A stretch of 7,387 nt of DNA from Acidimicrobiaceae bacterium (GTDB lineage: Bacteria > Actinomycetota > Acidimicrobiia > Acidimicrobiales > Ilumatobacteraceae): NCBI GenBank assembly GCA_947490975.1, contig CANLHV010000057.1:1-7387 (forward strand), in the 5' to 3' direction. Positions 6,757 to 7,387 of this stretch are shown one piece after another; within the stretch, counting starts at the first letter, position 1; the number at the start of each line of letters is the position of its first letter. The translations under genes were made by a program, and so were the position numbers. The notes under the pieces were generated by a model, which did no database searches, was not told the DNA's origin, and saw only the letters and a list, made by a program, of their open reading frames with translations.

Positions 6757-7382
6757 TGCGCGTCACCACCTTGGTTGTCATCGCCACCTGGTAGCGGTTC
6801 TACGTCGACAATGCCGGGCCACGGCTTCACCATGCGAGCAAGAAGCGGGAAGTCTTTGCGTAACGGGAAACCTTCAAAGTCGATCGGCAAATACATATTG
6901 CGCAAATCAGGATGACCGTCAAACTTGATGCCGAACATCTCGTGAGTTTCACGTTCGTGCCAGTTGGCACCCGCATACACATCGTGAATCGATTCGATGG
7001 TCAGCGAGTCGTCTGGAACATCAACCTTGACAATGACGCTCACGTGCGTGACCGGATTCGTGACTCGAACGAATACCTGCATGCGAGTTTCTCCACCCGC
7101 GTAGCCCTGGCGAATAGTTGTATCACGCTCGGGTGCTGGTTCGGTTGGGTCGTCTTCGCCGCGACCATAGGGAGAAGGCATCCAGTCGATTGCTGAAAGG
7201 AAACAGAAATAATGGAACCCGAGCGTGTCACGTAACGTTCGCATAGATGACTTCCATGAATCGGTGCGCACACGCAACCACAAGTCTTCTTTGTGAAAAG
7301 AGTCGACGAGTCGATCACCGAGCGCCGCTTTCACCTCTGCAACTGACGTGATGCGCGGCTGGGTGTCGGGCGTAGTACTCAT
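6753..7382 (-). CDS. nuoC: NADH-quinone oxidoreductase subunit C (30 kDa type)
   Basis: Peripheral-arm subunit without cofactors that packs against NuoD and helps hold the quinone module together. The 209 residues carry the 30 kDa signature near the C-terminus: ANWHERETHEMFGIKFDGHP followed by DLRNMYLP and FPLRKDFPL (about 138-180). The N-terminal half has the SAIDW turn (63-67). After it comes a hydrophilic, acidic and proline-rich loop (about 68-98) before MQVFVRV, longer than in E. coli or Thermus. It is a separate protein, not fused to NuoD. The chosen ATG at 7382 gives a natural N-terminus, but only five bases precede it. Its ribosome site and a possible further-upstream start therefore lie outside the window. 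Its TGA overlaps the nuoD ATG. nuoB is expected next upstream. Confidence 0.94.
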   Translation of the reverse strand: MSTTPDTQPRITSVAEVKAALGDRLVDSFHKEDLWLRVRTDSWKSSMRTLRDTLGFHYFCFLSAIDWMPSPYGRGEDDPTEPAPERDTTIRQGYAGGETRMQVFVRVTNPVTHVSVIVKVDVPDDSLTIESIHDVYAGANWHERETHEMFGIKFDGHPDLRNMYLPIDFEGFPLRKDFPLLARMVKPWPGIVDVEPLPGGDDNQGGDAQ

Positions 7383-7387
7383 AAGCA

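Overview
The window holds an uninterrupted stretch of a bacterial respiratory complex I (nuo) operon, all on the minus strand, so transcription runs from the right end to the left end. In transcription order it contains nuoC (complete unless it starts beyond the edge), nuoD, nuoH, nuoI, nuoJ, nuoK, nuoL and the first 285 codons of nuoM, which runs off the left edge. Coding density is almost total: neighbours overlap by 1 or 4 bases or are separated by 4 to 25 bases. No promoter, terminator, RNA gene, mobile element or CRISPR array is visible, and no stretch over 300 bases lacks a gene.

The source looks like a bacterium of moderate base composition (about half G+C by eye). NuoC and NuoD are separate proteins. 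NuoL has the long C-terminal part seen in actinobacterial and related enzymes, and NuoC has a loop insertion. Together with the style of the NuoH and NuoL sequences, this suggests Actinobacteriota, perhaps an aquatic Acidimicrobiia-like lineage. The placement is an inference from remembered sequence style, not from a search.

Right part (7382 to 5572): NuoC and NuoD, the peripheral quinone-module subunits. Middle (5575 to 3219): NuoH, the membrane quinone-site subunit; NuoI, carrying two [4Fe-4S] clusters; and the small membrane subunits NuoJ and NuoK. Left (3222 to 1): the antiporter-like proton-pumping subunits NuoL and NuoM. The proteins form the electron path through NuoI towards the quinone at the NuoD/NuoH interface, plus most of the proton-translocating arm. 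NuoA, NuoB and NuoN would be expected just outside the window.

The main anomaly is that nuoD runs straight into nuoH through an ATGA overlap. The genes for the NADH-oxidising module (nuoE, nuoF, nuoG), usually found between them, are absent from this position. Either they lie elsewhere or this is an 11-subunit-type enzyme using another electron donor. The second anomaly is in NuoL: a cytoplasm-predicted loop with 13 histidines at exactly every third residue. The same protein also has an enlarged extracytoplasmic loop with a cysteine pair.
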